Shown here in pieces: positions 10,642-19,024 of a DNA stretch of 45,968 nt (positions within the stretch are counted from its first letter, which is position 1; every line of letters begins with the position of its first letter). The stretch covers positions 1-45,968 of the forward strand of contig WQSG01000019.1 of assembly GCA_009788055.1 (NCBI GenBank), read 5' to 3'. A program made the translations under genes and the position numbers. The notes beneath the pieces were generated by a model. It searched no databases and was not told the origin of the DNA. It saw nothing but the letters and a program-made list of their open reading frames with translations. Source of the stretch: Defluviitaleaceae bacterium (GTDB taxonomy: Bacteria > Bacillota > Clostridia > Lachnospirales > WQUN01).

Positions 10642-11097
10642 ATGTTAATTTTACTCGCACTCTTTGTTTCCACTTGGCTTGCACCGATTGCAATGTTCTA
10701 TCTGGGCAAAAAGTTAAAGTTTGGGTCAAGCCTTTTTAAAGGCTTGCGGGGGTTGGGGCAGAGCCCCAAGGTCTTATTGTTCACAAATCTTTTCTCATTT
10801 ACCATAGTCTTCGTTGTTGCAAGCATCTTAATTTTCAGCGGCAGAATATACGGCTCGCAAGAGGTTTCGCAAACGTCGGATATCGCGCTTGCGGCGGCGT
10901 TTATCGGGGCGGGGCTTGTGACGGGTCTTGGCGCGATTGGTACGGGAATTGCGGTAAGTTCTGCGGCGGCGGCGGCAATCGGTGCTATTAGCGAAAACGA
11001 AAACAACTTCGGCAAAGCAATGATTTTTGTTGCGATGGCAGAAGGTATCGCCATTTACGGCTTGCTGATTTCGTTTATGATTCTCGGGCGCGTATGA
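10642..11097 (+). CDS. ntpK: V-type ATPase rotor-ring subunit K (c), with in-frame repeat
   Basis: This subunit builds the membrane rotor ring and carries ions. A Gly/Ala-rich hairpin starts near IALAAAFIGAGLVTGLGAIG and ends with VAMAEGIAIYGLLISFMIL, where Glu134 is the ion-binding carboxylate. Two extra N-terminal hydrophobic segments precede it, as in related Clostridia proteins. The loop between those segments (about residues 24-45) is encoded by a complete copy of the dispersed repeat family, reading LKFGSSLFKGLRGLGQSPK. No stop or frameshift results. The loop is expected on one face of the membrane, where extra residues could be tolerated. It overlaps subunit E by ATGA. Confidence 0.92.
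   Translation: MLILLALFVSTWLAPIAMFYLGKKLKFGSSLFKGLRGLGQSPKVLLFTNLFSFTIVFVVASILIFSGRIYGSQEVSQTSDIALAAAFIGAGLVTGLGAIGTGIAVSSAAAAAIGAISENENNFGKAMIFVAMAEGIAIYGLLISFMILGRV
10712..10776 (+). repeat. Dispersed double-hairpin repeat inside ntpK
   Basis: The unit reads TTAAAGTTTGGGTCAAGCC, arms AAGCCTTT/AAAGGCTT, CTTGCGGGGG, then GGGGC/GCCCC and the end AAGGTCTTA. It lies wholly within the coding sequence and is translated in frame. Confidence 0.9.
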
Positions 11098-11663
11098 GCG
11101 AGCCTAGAAATGCGGCGAAAGTAGCATATTTCGCGGGCTCAATTGAACGCGAAGTTGCGGCGCGAAAGCAACGTACAAAACATCAACTCGCGCTGGATTT
11201 GGGCAAGAAAGCGGCAGAAAAAATTGAAGCGGCAGAAAAAAAATCCACCGCCCAAATTGAAGCAACACGCCGCGAAATAAACCGCGACACAAACGAAAAG
11301 CTTTCCGCCGCAACAAAACGGGCAAAAGCCGCCTACTTTGCAACCCGAAATTCCCTTCAAGCACAATTACTTGAAGATGTAGCGCAAGACTTAGGCGCGT
11401 TTGCAAATTCGCCCGAGTATGAAAACTATCTGGCGGAAAGAATCACCAAAGCAAAAGCCAAATTTCCATCCGCAACAGCCGTAAAACTTCGCCCGCAAGA
11501 TATGCACTTTTCCCAAAAAATTCAAGACGTAACCGCACTCACTCCCCTACCCCTCCCCGCCGAAACAAACTGCATCGGCGGTTTCATTCTTCAAAACGAA
11601 AACGGAAAAATCCGCGCAGATTACACTTTTGAAACGCGACTATCGGAGGTATCAAATGACTGA
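11094..11663 (+). CDS. ntpE: V-type ATPase subunit E (peripheral stalk)
   Basis: Subunit E pairs with the small G-type subunit in the peripheral stalk. The N-terminal ~100 residues are a charged helix rich in Lys, Glu and Ala (AAEKIEAAEKKSTAQIEA). The C-terminal part is a small mixed domain with the family-type ending CIGGFILQNENGKIRADYTFE, in which GGF, NG and D are conserved. The length of 189 residues is normal. The ATG overlaps the rotor gene stop. The last codons overlap the subunit A start by 8 bases. Subunit F is usually encoded right after E (or after C) and is absent here. Confidence 0.88.
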   Translation: MSEPRNAAKVAYFAGSIEREVAARKQRTKHQLALDLGKKAAEKIEAAEKKSTAQIEATRREINRDTNEKLSAATKRAKAAYFATRNSLQAQLLEDVAQDLGAFANSPEYENYLAERITKAKAKFPSATAVKLRPQDMHFSQKIQDVTALTPLPLPAETNCIGGFILQNENGKIRADYTFETRLSEVSND

Positions 11664-13245
11664 TAAAAATTTTGGGGTCAAGGGGCAAGGCCCCTTGCAG
11701 GGGATTGGTGACGGAGTCCCCAAGGTCTTATCCATTAAATCCATCAACGGCCCCGTTTTAAAAATAAGCGGCGAAAATTTCGCTATGGCAGAAATGGTAA
11801 GCGTCAACGACTTGCCGGGCGAGGTAATCGCGCTAAAACCGAACGAAGCAACCGTACAGCTATACGAAAACACGGCAGGGCTAACGCAAAACGCGCACGT
11901 ACAAAAAACGGGACAACCCATGTCGCTAACTATTCAGCCGGGGATTATCGGCGGCATTTTCGACGGAATTATGAGGCCGCTTCAAAAAAATTCGCCCGAC
12001 AAAATATTTCCAACCAAAATTACGGCGCAGGAAGGACAATCACTAAACGAGGGCGATATTTTCGCAGAAACGGCAGACGGAAACGCGATTACATACAGGG
12101 CAATGCTCCCGCCGGAAACTTTCGGCACGGTTACATACGCCGCGCCCGACGGCGAATATCGCGCCACCGATAAAATTCTCACGCTGGAAACGCCAAATGG
12201 TTCGCAAAATTTCACCCTGTCGCAGGCGTGGCCAATCCGCGTCCCTCGCCCCGTCAAGCGCGAACTAACGCACGGCATTCCGCTAATCACGGGCATCCGC
12301 ATAATCGACAGCCTTTTTCCAATCACAAAAGGCGGCACTTGCGCAATCCCCGGCGGGTTTGGCACGGGCAAAACGTCCACCCAGCACCAAATCGCAAAAT
12401 ACTGCGACGCGGACATAATCATCTACATAGGCTGCGGCGAACGCGGCAACGAAATGACAGACGTGCTGGAAAGTTTCGCAAAGCTGAAAGACCCGCGAAC
12501 AAACTTGCCGCTTTTGGCGCGCACTGCGCTTATAGCCAACACGTCGGATATGCCTGTTGCGGCGCGGGAAGCAAGCATTTACACTGGAATAACCTTGGCA
12601 GAATGCTATCGCGACATGGGTTACAACGTCGCGGTTATGGCAGACAGCACGAGCCGATGGGCAGAAGCTCTGCGAGAACTTTCAGGCCGCCTTGAAGAAA
12701 TCCCCGCGGAAGAAGGATATCCCGCCTATCTTGCGGCGCGGCTGGCGGCGTTTTATTCCCGCGCAGGATATGTAGAAAATCTGAACGGCACAAACGGAAG
12801 CGTAACCATTATCGGGGCAGTCTCTCCGCAGGGCGGCGACTTTTCCGAACCCGTCACGCTTCACACAAAACGCTTCACGCGATGCTTCTGGGCGTTAGAC
12901 CGCAAACTTGCATACGCCCGTCAATTTCCCGCAATAAATCCGCTCCAAAGTTACAGCGAGTACCAACTTGATGAATGGCTAATCAAAAACGTGAACCCAC
13001 TCTTTCCAAAATACCGCAACCAAATTTTAGAAATCCTTTTCAAGGAAAACGAGCTGATGGAAACGGTAAAACTCGTTGGCACAGACACTCTCTCCCCCGA
13101 AGAACAAACCCTTCTTCACACCGCAAAAACAATTCGCGAAACCTTCACAGCGCAAAATTTCTACAACGCCGCCGATACCTTCACCCCGCTTCAAAAACAA
13201 TTTGAGATGATGGAACAATTATTGCAGTTGTGCCGGGATTTATAG
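11656..13245 (+). CDS. ntpA: V-type ATPase catalytic subunit A, with N-terminal in-frame repeat
   Basis: This is the catalytic subunit. The P-loop is GGFGTGKT (residues 233-240), followed by IYIGCGERGNEM, LIANTSDMPVAAREASIYTG, MADSTSRWAEALRE and GAVSPQGGDFSEPV, all family signatures. The C-terminal helical domain is complete (RQFPAINPLQSYSEY onward). The bulge region is shorter than in well-studied enzymes. The GGAGG site and ATG place the start before a full dispersed-repeat copy. The product therefore begins with five residues, about 20 repeat-encoded residues (up to PKVLS), and then the usual first beta strand (INGPVLKI). The operon ends here: no subunit B or D gene follows. Confidence 0.95.
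   Translation: MTDKNFGVKGQGPLQGIGDGVPKVLSIKSINGPVLKISGENFAMAEMVSVNDLPGEVIALKPNEATVQLYENTAGLTQNAHVQKTGQPMSLTIQPGIIGGIFDGIMRPLQKNSPDKIFPTKITAQEGQSLNEGDIFAETADGNAITYRAMLPPETFGTVTYAAPDGEYRATDKILTLETPNGSQNFTLSQAWPIRVPRPVKRELTHGIPLITGIRIIDSLFPITKGGTCAIPGGFGTGKTSTQHQIAKYCDADIIIYIGCGERGNEMTDVLESFAKLKDPRTNLPLLARTALIANTSDMPVAAREASIYTGITLAECYRDMGYNVAVMADSTSRWAEALRELSGRLEEIPAEEGYPAYLAARLAAFYSRAGYVENLNGTNGSVTIIGAVSPQGGDFSEPVTLHTKRFTRCFWALDRKLAYARQFPAINPLQSYSEYQLDEWLIKNVNPLFPKYRNQILEILFKENELMETVKLVGTDTLSPEEQTLLHTAKTIRETFTAQNFYNAADTFTPLQKQFEMMEQLLQLCRDL
11671..11730 (+). repeat. Dispersed double-hairpin repeat inside ntpA, next to the start codon
   Basis: The unit has GGGGTCAAGGGGC (hairpin GGGGC/GCCCC), CTTGCAGGGG, a shorter second hairpin (GGTGACGGAGTCCCC) and AAGGTCTTA. 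It begins about 15 bases after the ATG of ntpA. It is in the same orientation and final frame (…AAG GTC TTA) as the copy in ntpK. Confidence 0.9.
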
Positions 13246-13276
13246 TACAATACATAGTAACCGGAGGAGGATTTGC

Positions 13277-13503
13277 ATGAGGAAATTATACTGCACCGTA
13301 TGCAACACACCTGACCCGACAATAAAGAAAGTTCGCGGCTATGAAAGAAAAAGCACCGGACGCCGTGTCCTTGAATGGATTTTATTTTTAATTCCTGTAC
13401 TCGGCGACTTTTTTTCGCAGGCGAAATCGTCACCGATTTGAAAAAATACCCCGTCGCAGAATGCAACAAATGCAATCACAAATGGGAAGTAAATCTTTCT
13501 TGA
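13277..13503 (+). pseudogene. Zinc-ribbon protein with frameshift at a T7 run
   Basis: A strong GGAGGAGG site precedes an ATG. The first frame gives 54 residues, starting RKLYCTVC and including a hydrophobic segment (EWILFLIPVLGDFF), and stops at 13441. Shifting back one base at the run of seven T (13409-13415) continues as GEIVTDLKKYPVAECNKCNHKW and ends at 13503. The combined product has two CxxC pairs (CTVC and CNKC), as a zinc ribbon needs, so both frames belong to one gene. The cause could be a sequencing error in the homopolymer, a true mutation, or slippage at T-TTT-TTT. Function unknown. Confidence 0.65.
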
Positions 13504-13568
13504 CCCTTGACAGCACAAGTTCTATAATTGACGTGTAAAGAAAATCCATATTAAGGCGGGAAAAAGAA

Positions 13569-14180
13569 ATGAAAAAACACAACGTATTGTTAGGCATTGG
13601 ATTGGCTCTGATTGTTGTCTCTGTGATATTTCCGATACAACCACAACTTATGGACTTGTTAATAGCTGCCACCATTGGCTTTTCCGTAATATCTTTGGTC
13701 GTTGTGATGCTTACAAAAACAACATCCCGTTCATGGTTGCCGTCTGTACTTCTTGTACTTTCCATGTCCAAACTTGCACTATCCGTATCTGTCATTCGGC
13801 TTATACTTTCAGCCGGCCATGCCGGCGGCGTGGTTGGCACGTTCGGAAATTTCTTGGGCGCGGGCAATCTGATTATCGGGCTTGCTATTCTTGGCGTTGT
13901 TACTTTAGTAAGTTTTGCCGCGATTATTACAAGCGAGAAGAGAATTTCCGAAGTAGCGGCAAGCACAGAATTTTGCGAAGCTATGCAAGGCGTCATGAAG
14001 TTTGTAAAAGGTGACGCAATCTTTGTTGCCATCGCCCTAGTCATTATCATGATAGGCGGCACGGCAATGCGTGATGAAAATATCGGCGTTTTCATGCTGC
14101 TTGCTATCGGGTACGGCGTTGCGTTTTTTATCCCCGCTGTGCTTATTGCATTTGCGTCAGTTCTCGGGGGAATGAAGTGA
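13569..14180 (+). CDS. Stand-alone FlhA/FHIPEP membrane-domain protein ('mini-FlhA')
   Basis: This 203-residue polytopic protein resembles the membrane half of FlhA, the export-gate protein of flagellar/type III secretion. Matching segments are LPSVLLVLSMSKLAL, HAGGVVGTFGNFLGAGN, EKRISEVAA, then AMQGVMKFVKGDAI and IGYGVAFFIPAVLIAFAS. The conserved Arg before I-x-E-V (residue 125) and the Lys and Asp of KFVKGD (147, 149) are kept. The cytoplasmic FHIPEP loop, about 50 residues between EVAA and the AM..KFVKGD segment in FlhA, is deleted. The protein ends where FlhA's large cytoplasmic domain would begin. No other flagellar gene is present. About six membrane segments are expected. The start follows AAGGCGGG. 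The homology is clear; the function is unknown. Confidence 0.75.
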   Translation: MKKHNVLLGIGLALIVVSVIFPIQPQLMDLLIAATIGFSVISLVVVMLTKTTSRSWLPSVLLVLSMSKLALSVSVIRLILSAGHAGGVVGTFGNFLGAGNLIIGLAILGVVTLVSFAAIITSEKRISEVAASTEFCEAMQGVMKFVKGDAIFVAIALVIIMIGGTAMRDENIGVFMLLAIGYGVAFFIPAVLIAFASVLGGMK

Positions 14181-14201
14181 GCGGTTTACCGCGAACGGCA
14201 C

Positions 14202-14256
14202 TTACCCCCGAACCCCCGCAAACTTTTTGAAAAAAGTTTGAACAAAAACTTTAAAT
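14202..14256 (-). repeat. Dispersed repeat, partial reverse-oriented copy
   Basis: Read on the minus strand it gives TTAAAGTTTTTGTTCAAAC, hairpin arms AAACTTTTT/AAAAAGTTT, then GCGGGGGTTCGGGGG, which matches the first half of the family unit. The second hairpin and the AAGGTCTT end are missing. Confidence 0.65.
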
Positions 14257-14286
14257 TTGGACTATCGGCGAGTTGTTGTTGCAATC

Positions 14287-14313
14287 AAAAAATCGCGCAT
14301 TTGCGCGATTTTT
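14287..14313. terminator. Bidirectional terminator between mini-FlhA gene and leuA
   Basis: Perfect stem AAAAAATCGCGCA / TGCGCGATTTTT with a two-base loop and A/T runs on both sides. It lies between two convergent genes and can serve both. Confidence 0.85.
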
Positions 14314-14315
14314 AA

Positions 14316-14384
14316 GTTAAAGTTTGGGTCAAGCCTTTTCAAAGGCTTGCAGGGGGATTGGGGGACGGCGTCCCCCAAGGTCTT
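14316..14384 (+). repeat. Dispersed double-hairpin repeat, full intergenic copy
   Basis: A complete unit that can serve as the reference: TTAAAGTTTGGGTCAAG, arms AAGCCTTT/AAAGGCTT, CTTGCAGGGGGATT, arms GGGGGAC/GTCCCCC, AAGGTCTTT. It ends five bases before the leuA stop codon. Confidence 0.9.
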
Positions 14385-14388
14385 TCTT

Positions 14389-16035
14389 TTACTGCATATT
14401 GTTCAGCGCACTAACCACAGCTTTTAACGCGGAGTTTGTTGTGCTTCGGCTGATTCCTGCGCCGTAGTAGGTTTTGTTGTTGAGGGTTATGCCAACGTAG
14501 GTTATTGCGCGGGATTTCGCGCCCTCGGTTGTGTCCAGTGCGTGTTGGCTGTAGTGTTCGATTTCAAATTTGACGCCGTAGGTTTCGTTTAGGGCTTGGC
14601 AGAATGCGTCGATTACGCCGTGGCCGCGTCCGCGAATTAGTTTTTCTTCGCCGCGATAGTGCATTGTGCAAGCGAAAGAACAGGCTTCAAAATCTTGAAT
14701 GAAGTCGCGCTTGGAAACAAAGCGGTATGGTGATTCGCGGTTTACATATGTTTGGGTGAAGAGTTCGTAGATTTTTTCGTGTGAAAGTTCGGCGGCGTTT
14801 GTGTCCGAGAAAGCCGTGACAACAGGGCCGAAGTCGCGCTGCATTGCCTTGGGCAGATGTATTCCGTATTTCACTTCCAGAATATACGCCGTGCTGGCAC
14901 TGCCTGATTGGCTGTTTACGCGGATAATCGGGTCGTAACCGCGCCCAACGTCTGCGGGGTCTATGGGAAGGTAGGGAATCTGCCAGAAGCCATCGCCTTT
15001 CGCCGCCATGCCCTTGCGGATTGCGTCTTGGTGAGAGCCTGAGAACGCGGTGTAAACAAGCTCGCCCGCGTATGGGTGGCGCGGATGAACGGGCAAACAG
15101 GTTGCGCGTTCGTACAGCGCGATTGCCTCGTCTATTTTTGAAAAGTCCAGCCCCGTGTCTATGCCCTGTGAATATAAATTCATAGCAAGTGTAATAAGGT
15201 CTGCGTTGCCCGTGCGTTCGCCATTGCCGAAAAGAGTTCCCTCAACCCTGTCCGCACCCGCAAGTAAACACAGTTCCGTTGCGGCAACCGCTGTTCCTCT
15301 GTCGTTGTGGGCGTGAAGGCTAACGCTTATTTTGTCTCGGTTTTTCAGTTTTCCGCATACATATTCAATCATGTCTGCATGGACATTCGGCATATATGAC
15401 TCCACCGTGAAGGGCAAATTGATAATCACGTCCCGCCCTTCCCACGCCGTTATCACGGCGTTGCAAACTTCCACGGCAAAATCGGGTTCTGTCTGCGAAA
15501 AGCATTCAGGCGAATACTCGAAGTTAAAATGCTCGCCGCCTTCCGCGCTGAATTCGTCCGCCAATTTGTTAAACATTTCTGCGCCGTAAACCGCAAGTTC
15601 AATTGTTTTTTCCTTAGAATTGCCGAAAACAACATCACGAAACAGCGGCGAAGTGGCGTTGTACAAATGAACCGTAGCCCTTTTCACGCCGCGCAAAGAC
15701 TCAAATGTTCTGCGGATAATCGGCTCACGCGACTGCGTAAGCACCTGAATTGTCACGTCATCGGGGATTAATTTTTGCTGAATTAGTGTGCGCACAAACT
15801 GAAACTCGCCGTCCGAAGCCGCAGGAAAACCAATCTCGATTTCCTTAAACCCGATTTGCACAAGATACTTGAAAAACTCCAGCTTTTGCTCCATCGTAAG
15901 CGGCGTAACCAACGACTGATTACCGTCGCGAAGGTCTACACTGCACCACGCGGGCGCGGTTGTTTGCCGCTTATTCGGCCATGTACGCGTGGGGAAATCT
16001 AAAATTTCCCCCGCACGATATTTTTTATAGTTCAT
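14389..16035 (-). CDS. leuA: 2-isopropylmalate synthase
   Basis: LeuA condenses acetyl-CoA with 2-oxoisovalerate, the first committed step to leucine. The HMGL-like barrel begins [13 protein letters not shown] (metal-binding Asp) and carries [12 protein letters not shown]. The metal ligands are in [14 protein letters not shown], followed by [13 protein letters not shown]. The C-terminal ~130 residues form the LeuA dimer/allosteric domain, where leucine would bind ([17 protein letters not shown]). The 548-residue length marks the long form (LeuA2 class). It is the last gene of the cluster and overlaps leuB by ATGA. Its stop codon abuts a dispersed repeat and a terminator. Confidence 0.96.
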   Translation of the reverse strand: MNYKKYRAGEILDFPTRTWPNKRQTTAPAWCSVDLRDGNQSLVTPLTMEQKLEFFKYLVQIGFKEIEIGFPAASDGEFQFVRTLIQQKLIPDDVTIQVLTQSREPIIRRTFESLRGVKRATVHLYNATSPLFRDVVFGNSKEKTIELAVYGAEMFNKLADEFSAEGGEHFNFEYSPECFSQTEPDFAVEVCNAVITAWEGRDVIINLPFTVESYMPNVHADMIEYVCGKLKNRDKISVSLHAHNDRGTAVAATELCLLAGADRVEGTLFGNGERTGNADLITLAMNLYSQGIDTGLDFSKIDEAIALYERATCLPVHPRHPYAGELVYTAFSGSHQDAIRKGMAAKGDGFWQIPYLPIDPADVGRGYDPIIRVNSQSGSASTAYILEVKYGIHLPKAMQRDFGPVVTAFSDTNAAELSHEKIYELFTQTYVNRESPYRFVSKRDFIQDFEACSFACTMHYRGEEKLIRGRGHGVIDAFCQALNETYGVKFEIEHYSQHALDTTEGAKSRAITYVGITLNNKTYYGAGISRSTTNSALKAVVSALNNMQ

Positions 16036-17111
16036 CGCTTAATTTCCTCCAGCACCAATCGTCCCATTTCTTTTGTGCCGACAAGCTTCATTCCGTCAGA
16101 CATGATATCGCCTGTGCGCACGCCGCTTTTTAACACGGCAGTAACGGCGTTTTCTATCGCCCGCGCTTCCGCGTCCAAACCGAAGGTGTACTGCAACATC
16201 ATTGCGGCAGAAAGAATTGTTGCAATGGGGTTTGCCTTGTCCTGCCCCGCGATATCGGGCGCAGAGCCGTGGATTGGCTCATACATTCCGAAGTTGTCTT
16301 TGTTTAGACTTGCGGAGGGTAGCATTCCTATTGAACCCGTGATTTGACTGGCTTCGTCCGAAAGAATATCGCCGAACATATTTGTTGTTACCATAACATC
16401 GTAAGAGCCGGGGTCGCGGATAATTTGCATTGCGGCGTTGTCGATATAAAGATGGTCGAGTGTTACATCGGGGTAATCCTTCGCCACTTCCAGAATCACC
16501 TCGCGCCACAAACGGGAGGATTCTAACACATTTGCTTTGTCAACATTGGTTAGTTTTTTCTTGCGCTTTTTCGCAAGTTCAAAGGCTGTGATTGCAATGC
16601 GGCGAACTTCGTCCACGGCATACATTTCTGTGTCCCATGCGGCTTCGCCCAAGTCCGTTTGCTTGCGCCCGCGGTCGCCAAAATACATACCGCCCGTTAA
16701 TTCCCGTACAATCATAATGTCGATGCCGCCCGCCGCAATGTCGGGGCGAAGCGGGCAAGCCGCTTTAAGCGCGTCATGCAAAACCGCAGGGCGCAAATTG
16801 GCATACAATCCAAGCGCACCGCGCAACCCAAGAAGCGCGCGTTCGGGGCGTTTGTCGCCGGGTAAAACGTCCCACTTCCAGCCGCCCACCGCGCCCAACA
16901 GCACCGCGTCACTTTTTTTGCATACCTCAATTGTTTCGTTCGGCAGCGGTTCGCCCGTTTTGTCGATGGCAATTCCGCCCGCCAAAACCTCCGTAAACTC
17001 AAATGTATGCCCGAAAAGCTGTCCGATTTTTTCAAGCACTTTCACGGTTTCCACCACAATCTCCGGCCCTATTCCGTCACCCGGGATTGTTGCAATTTTA
17101 AAATTTGCCAT
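16032..17111 (-). CDS. leuB: 3-isopropylmalate dehydrogenase
   Basis: LeuB oxidises and decarboxylates 3-isopropylmalate with NAD. Signatures are the N-terminal [21 protein letters not shown], the [13 protein letters not shown] loop, [16 protein letters not shown], the substrate/metal motif [12 protein letters not shown] and [20 protein letters not shown]. The length of 359 residues is standard. The ATG follows AGAGGAG. The gene sits between a small membrane-protein gene and leuA in the order leuC…leuD-orf-leuB-leuA. Confidence 0.97.
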   Translation of the reverse strand: MANFKIATIPGDGIGPEIVVETVKVLEKIGQLFGHTFEFTEVLAGGIAIDKTGEPLPNETIEVCKKSDAVLLGAVGGWKWDVLPGDKRPERALLGLRGALGLYANLRPAVLHDALKAACPLRPDIAAGGIDIMIVRELTGGMYFGDRGRKQTDLGEAAWDTEMYAVDEVRRIAITAFELAKKRKKKLTNVDKANVLESSRLWREVILEVAKDYPDVTLDHLYIDNAAMQIIRDPGSYDVMVTTNMFGDILSDEASQITGSIGMLPSASLNKDNFGMYEPIHGSAPDIAGQDKANPIATILSAAMMLQYTFGLDAEARAIENAVTAVLKSGVRTGDIMSDGMKLVGTKEMGRLVLEEIKR

Positions 17112-17122
17112 AATTTTCTCCT

Positions 17123-17659
17123 CTATGCGTACCTCACAGAATACATATATTCCTTCACACTCTCGCTTTTGAACAGCACAACCGCACCAACAATGTACAG
17201 CACACTCAAGCCCGCCAACGTTAAATAAAGCACGGTAACGCTTTCCAAATCCTGCGGCGGTTCGGGTTGGTGGGTGTGGATGACAGGAACGTACATCCCA
17301 AATTCCTCACGAAACTCCTCCGTAACCGTTTGTGTCGGCCTTGGAATACGCGACATTTCCACCAGTGTAATCGTAAAAAGTGAAAACAGCGCGCCAAGAA
17401 CAAACACCACAATAAAAAACCACCGCGCAAAGGCATGACCGTTCAACAGCGCGACAGCACAGCCAATATTCACAACTGCACCAACAACCGTTGGGAAGCT
17501 CAAACCACCCGCGACATTATACGCCGCGCCCAAGATAACAAGCACCGCAACAGTAATAACAATACATTTGCCGCGTAGCAACATTTTTTCATTCCGCTCT
17601 TGCGCGGCTTGTATCTCGGCTTGCTTTTGCTCGTCCGTTAGGTTATCAAGATTTGTCAT
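17123..17659 (-). CDS. Membrane protein of unknown function in the leu operon
   Basis: This 178-residue protein has a charged, Gln/Glu-rich N-terminus ([18 protein letters not shown]) and about four hydrophobic segments. The third and fourth are separated by a ~45-residue hydrophilic loop (about residues 103-145) containing [12 protein letters not shown] recognise no family. The ATG overlaps the leuD stop (ATGA) and leuB follows 11 bases after its stop, so it is translated as part of the leucine operon. A simple structural or stress role is as likely as a pathway role. Confidence 0.75.
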   Translation of the reverse strand: MTNLDNLTDEQKQAEIQAAQERNEKMLLRGKCIVITVAVLVILGAAYNVAGGLSFPTVVGAVVNIGCAVALLNGHAFARWFFIVVFVLGALFSLFTITLVEMSRIPRPTQTVTEEFREEFGMYVPVIHTHQPEPPQDLESVTVLYLTLAGLSVLYIVGAVVLFKSESVKEYMYSVRYA

Positions 17660-18150
17660 GCGCCAAGTTTTTTCTTCGTCCGTTCAACCAGCCCGCCTGC
17701 CGCCATAAGTTCTTGCATGAACGGGGGGAAGGGTTCGGCTTGGAATTTTTCGCCCGTGGAGGTATTTGTGATAGCACCTGTGGTGAAGTCTATTTCAACG
17801 TCATCACCCGCGCTTATTGCCTTGGCGGCTTTAGGGCATTCGAGAATCGGCAAGCCGATATTTATTGCGTTGCGATAAAAAATCCGTGCAAAGGTTTCGG
17901 CAATTACGCAAGAAATTCCCGATGCTTTGATGGCGATTGGCGCGTGTTCGCGTGACGAACCGCAACCGAAATTTTTGTTAGCAACCATGATATCGCCCGG
18001 TTTAACCCGTTGCGGAAAAAACGCGTCGATATCTTCCATGCAGTGCGCCGCAAGGCTTTCGGGACGCGCATCATTTAAGTACCTCGCGGGGATTATTACG
18101 TCGGTGTCCACATTGTCACCGTATTTGAAAACAGAACCTTTCGCTTTCAT
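17656..18150 (-). CDS. leuD: 3-isopropylmalate dehydratase small subunit
   Basis: LeuD forms isopropylmalate isomerase with LeuC, interconverting 2- and 3-isopropylmalate. The swivel domain shows [13 protein letters not shown] at the start, the loop [14 protein letters not shown], and [15 protein letters not shown]. The length of 164 residues is typical of the archaeal/clostridial type that pairs with a ~420-residue LeuC, which is the form present upstream in this cluster. A GGAGG site precedes the ATG. Three unrelated genes separate it from leuC, which is unusual because the two subunits are normally adjacent. Confidence 0.96.
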   Translation of the reverse strand: MKAKGSVFKYGDNVDTDVIIPARYLNDARPESLAAHCMEDIDAFFPQRVKPGDIMVANKNFGCGSSREHAPIAIKASGISCVIAETFARIFYRNAINIGLPILECPKAAKAISAGDDVEIDFTTGAITNTSTGEKFQAEPFPPFMQELMAAGGLVERTKKKLGA

Positions 18151-18161
18151 TTGAAACCTCC

Positions 18162-19010
18162 TTATATTTCGGCAATTTCGATTGTGAAATTGCTGATAAG
18201 ATACGTTGTGTTTTCGCTGTTATTCTCATATGTTGATACTACCAGCGATGGATATTCGTTTGCAGGAACACCCGTCCACTCGCCGCGGAAGCTGTGCCAT
18301 GTATTCGGCGCGGCGTTTTCTATATTGCAGATGATGGGATATCCTTCGTGTTCGTTGTTAATTTCCCACTTGATTTCGCCAGCCGCGCCCAGCCGCTTTA
18401 CATCTGCCGAGAATTTCAGATTGATTTTTTTGTCCTTATACCCGTTAAGTTCGTAATGGACAACAGACCAACTTTGCGGCTTTACAACCTCAACCACCCC
18501 TACCCTGCCCTCCGTTTCAATCACAGAAGACGGGCTTGAAGTCGAAAGCAAATTGCACATTTTGTTTGTAAAATCAATTTCGTAACTGCCGAAACCAAAC
18601 GTGTTTGCATGGTCAACCAGCAACCCGTGCGTAAGCTTTATGCGCAACAGACAGGTGTTTTCGTCGTCCTCGTTTACGTGTCCGCCTGTATACCATTTTG
18701 CAAATGCCTTGCGCAGTTTAGCCATCATTTCCGCGTTGCGCGCTTCGCGAACCCAGCCGAGATTCTCGCCAATGCCAAAACCCGTAAACCAATTTGTCGC
18801 ACAAACCGCCACTTCAGGGTTAGCTTCAATCTGCCGCATTTTGGTTGAAAGCGTGTAAGTTACCGCGTAAAATGCATTGTCTTCCTGCGAAAAATACCCG
18901 TCCACCATTCGCACGTGCGGGCGACCGCCCTCCACCGTTGCAACGGCAATAAGGCTATCTTTTTTGAACCGCTTGTTCATAAGTTTTATCGCGCTTTTGT
19001 ATTTGCTCAT
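18162..19010 (-). CDS. Flavin split-barrel (PPOX-like) domain fused to a carbohydrate-binding-module-like domain
   Basis: Residues 1 to about 145 resemble the pyridoxamine-phosphate-oxidase/general-stress-protein split barrel that binds FMN, F420 or heme: [20 protein letters not shown], then [20 protein letters not shown] and [14 protein letters not shown]. Residues from about 165 to 282 look like a beta-sandwich carbohydrate-binding module of the CBM4/9/22 type: a strand pattern with [16 protein letters not shown], then [16 protein letters not shown] and a final [10 protein letters not shown]. No signal peptide is visible, so the protein should be cytoplasmic, which is odd for a CBM. GGAGG precedes the ATG. 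The barrel call is firmer than the CBM call, and cofactor and ligand cannot be read from the sequence. Confidence 0.7.
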   Translation of the reverse strand: MSKYKSAIKLMNKRFKKDSLIAVATVEGGRPHVRMVDGYFSQEDNAFYAVTYTLSTKMRQIEANPEVAVCATNWFTGFGIGENLGWVREARNAEMMAKLRKAFAKWYTGGHVNEDDENTCLLRIKLTHGLLVDHANTFGFGSYEIDFTNKMCNLLSTSSPSSVIETEGRVGVVEVVKPQSWSVVHYELNGYKDKKINLKFSADVKRLGAAGEIKWEINNEHEGYPIICNIENAAPNTWHSFRGEWTGVPANEYPSLVVSTYENNSENTTYLISNFTIEIAEI

Positions 19011-19024
19011 GTGAAAACCTCCTG

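Noticed and set aside
13507-13528. TTGACA and TATAAT as a promoter for the mini-FlhA gene
   Set aside because: The spacer is only 10 bases, too short for a sigma-A promoter.
13246-14388. Hidden V-ATPase subunit B, D or F genes behind subunit A
   Set aside because: No frame on either strand shows their motifs; only the zinc-ribbon, mini-FlhA and repeats are present.
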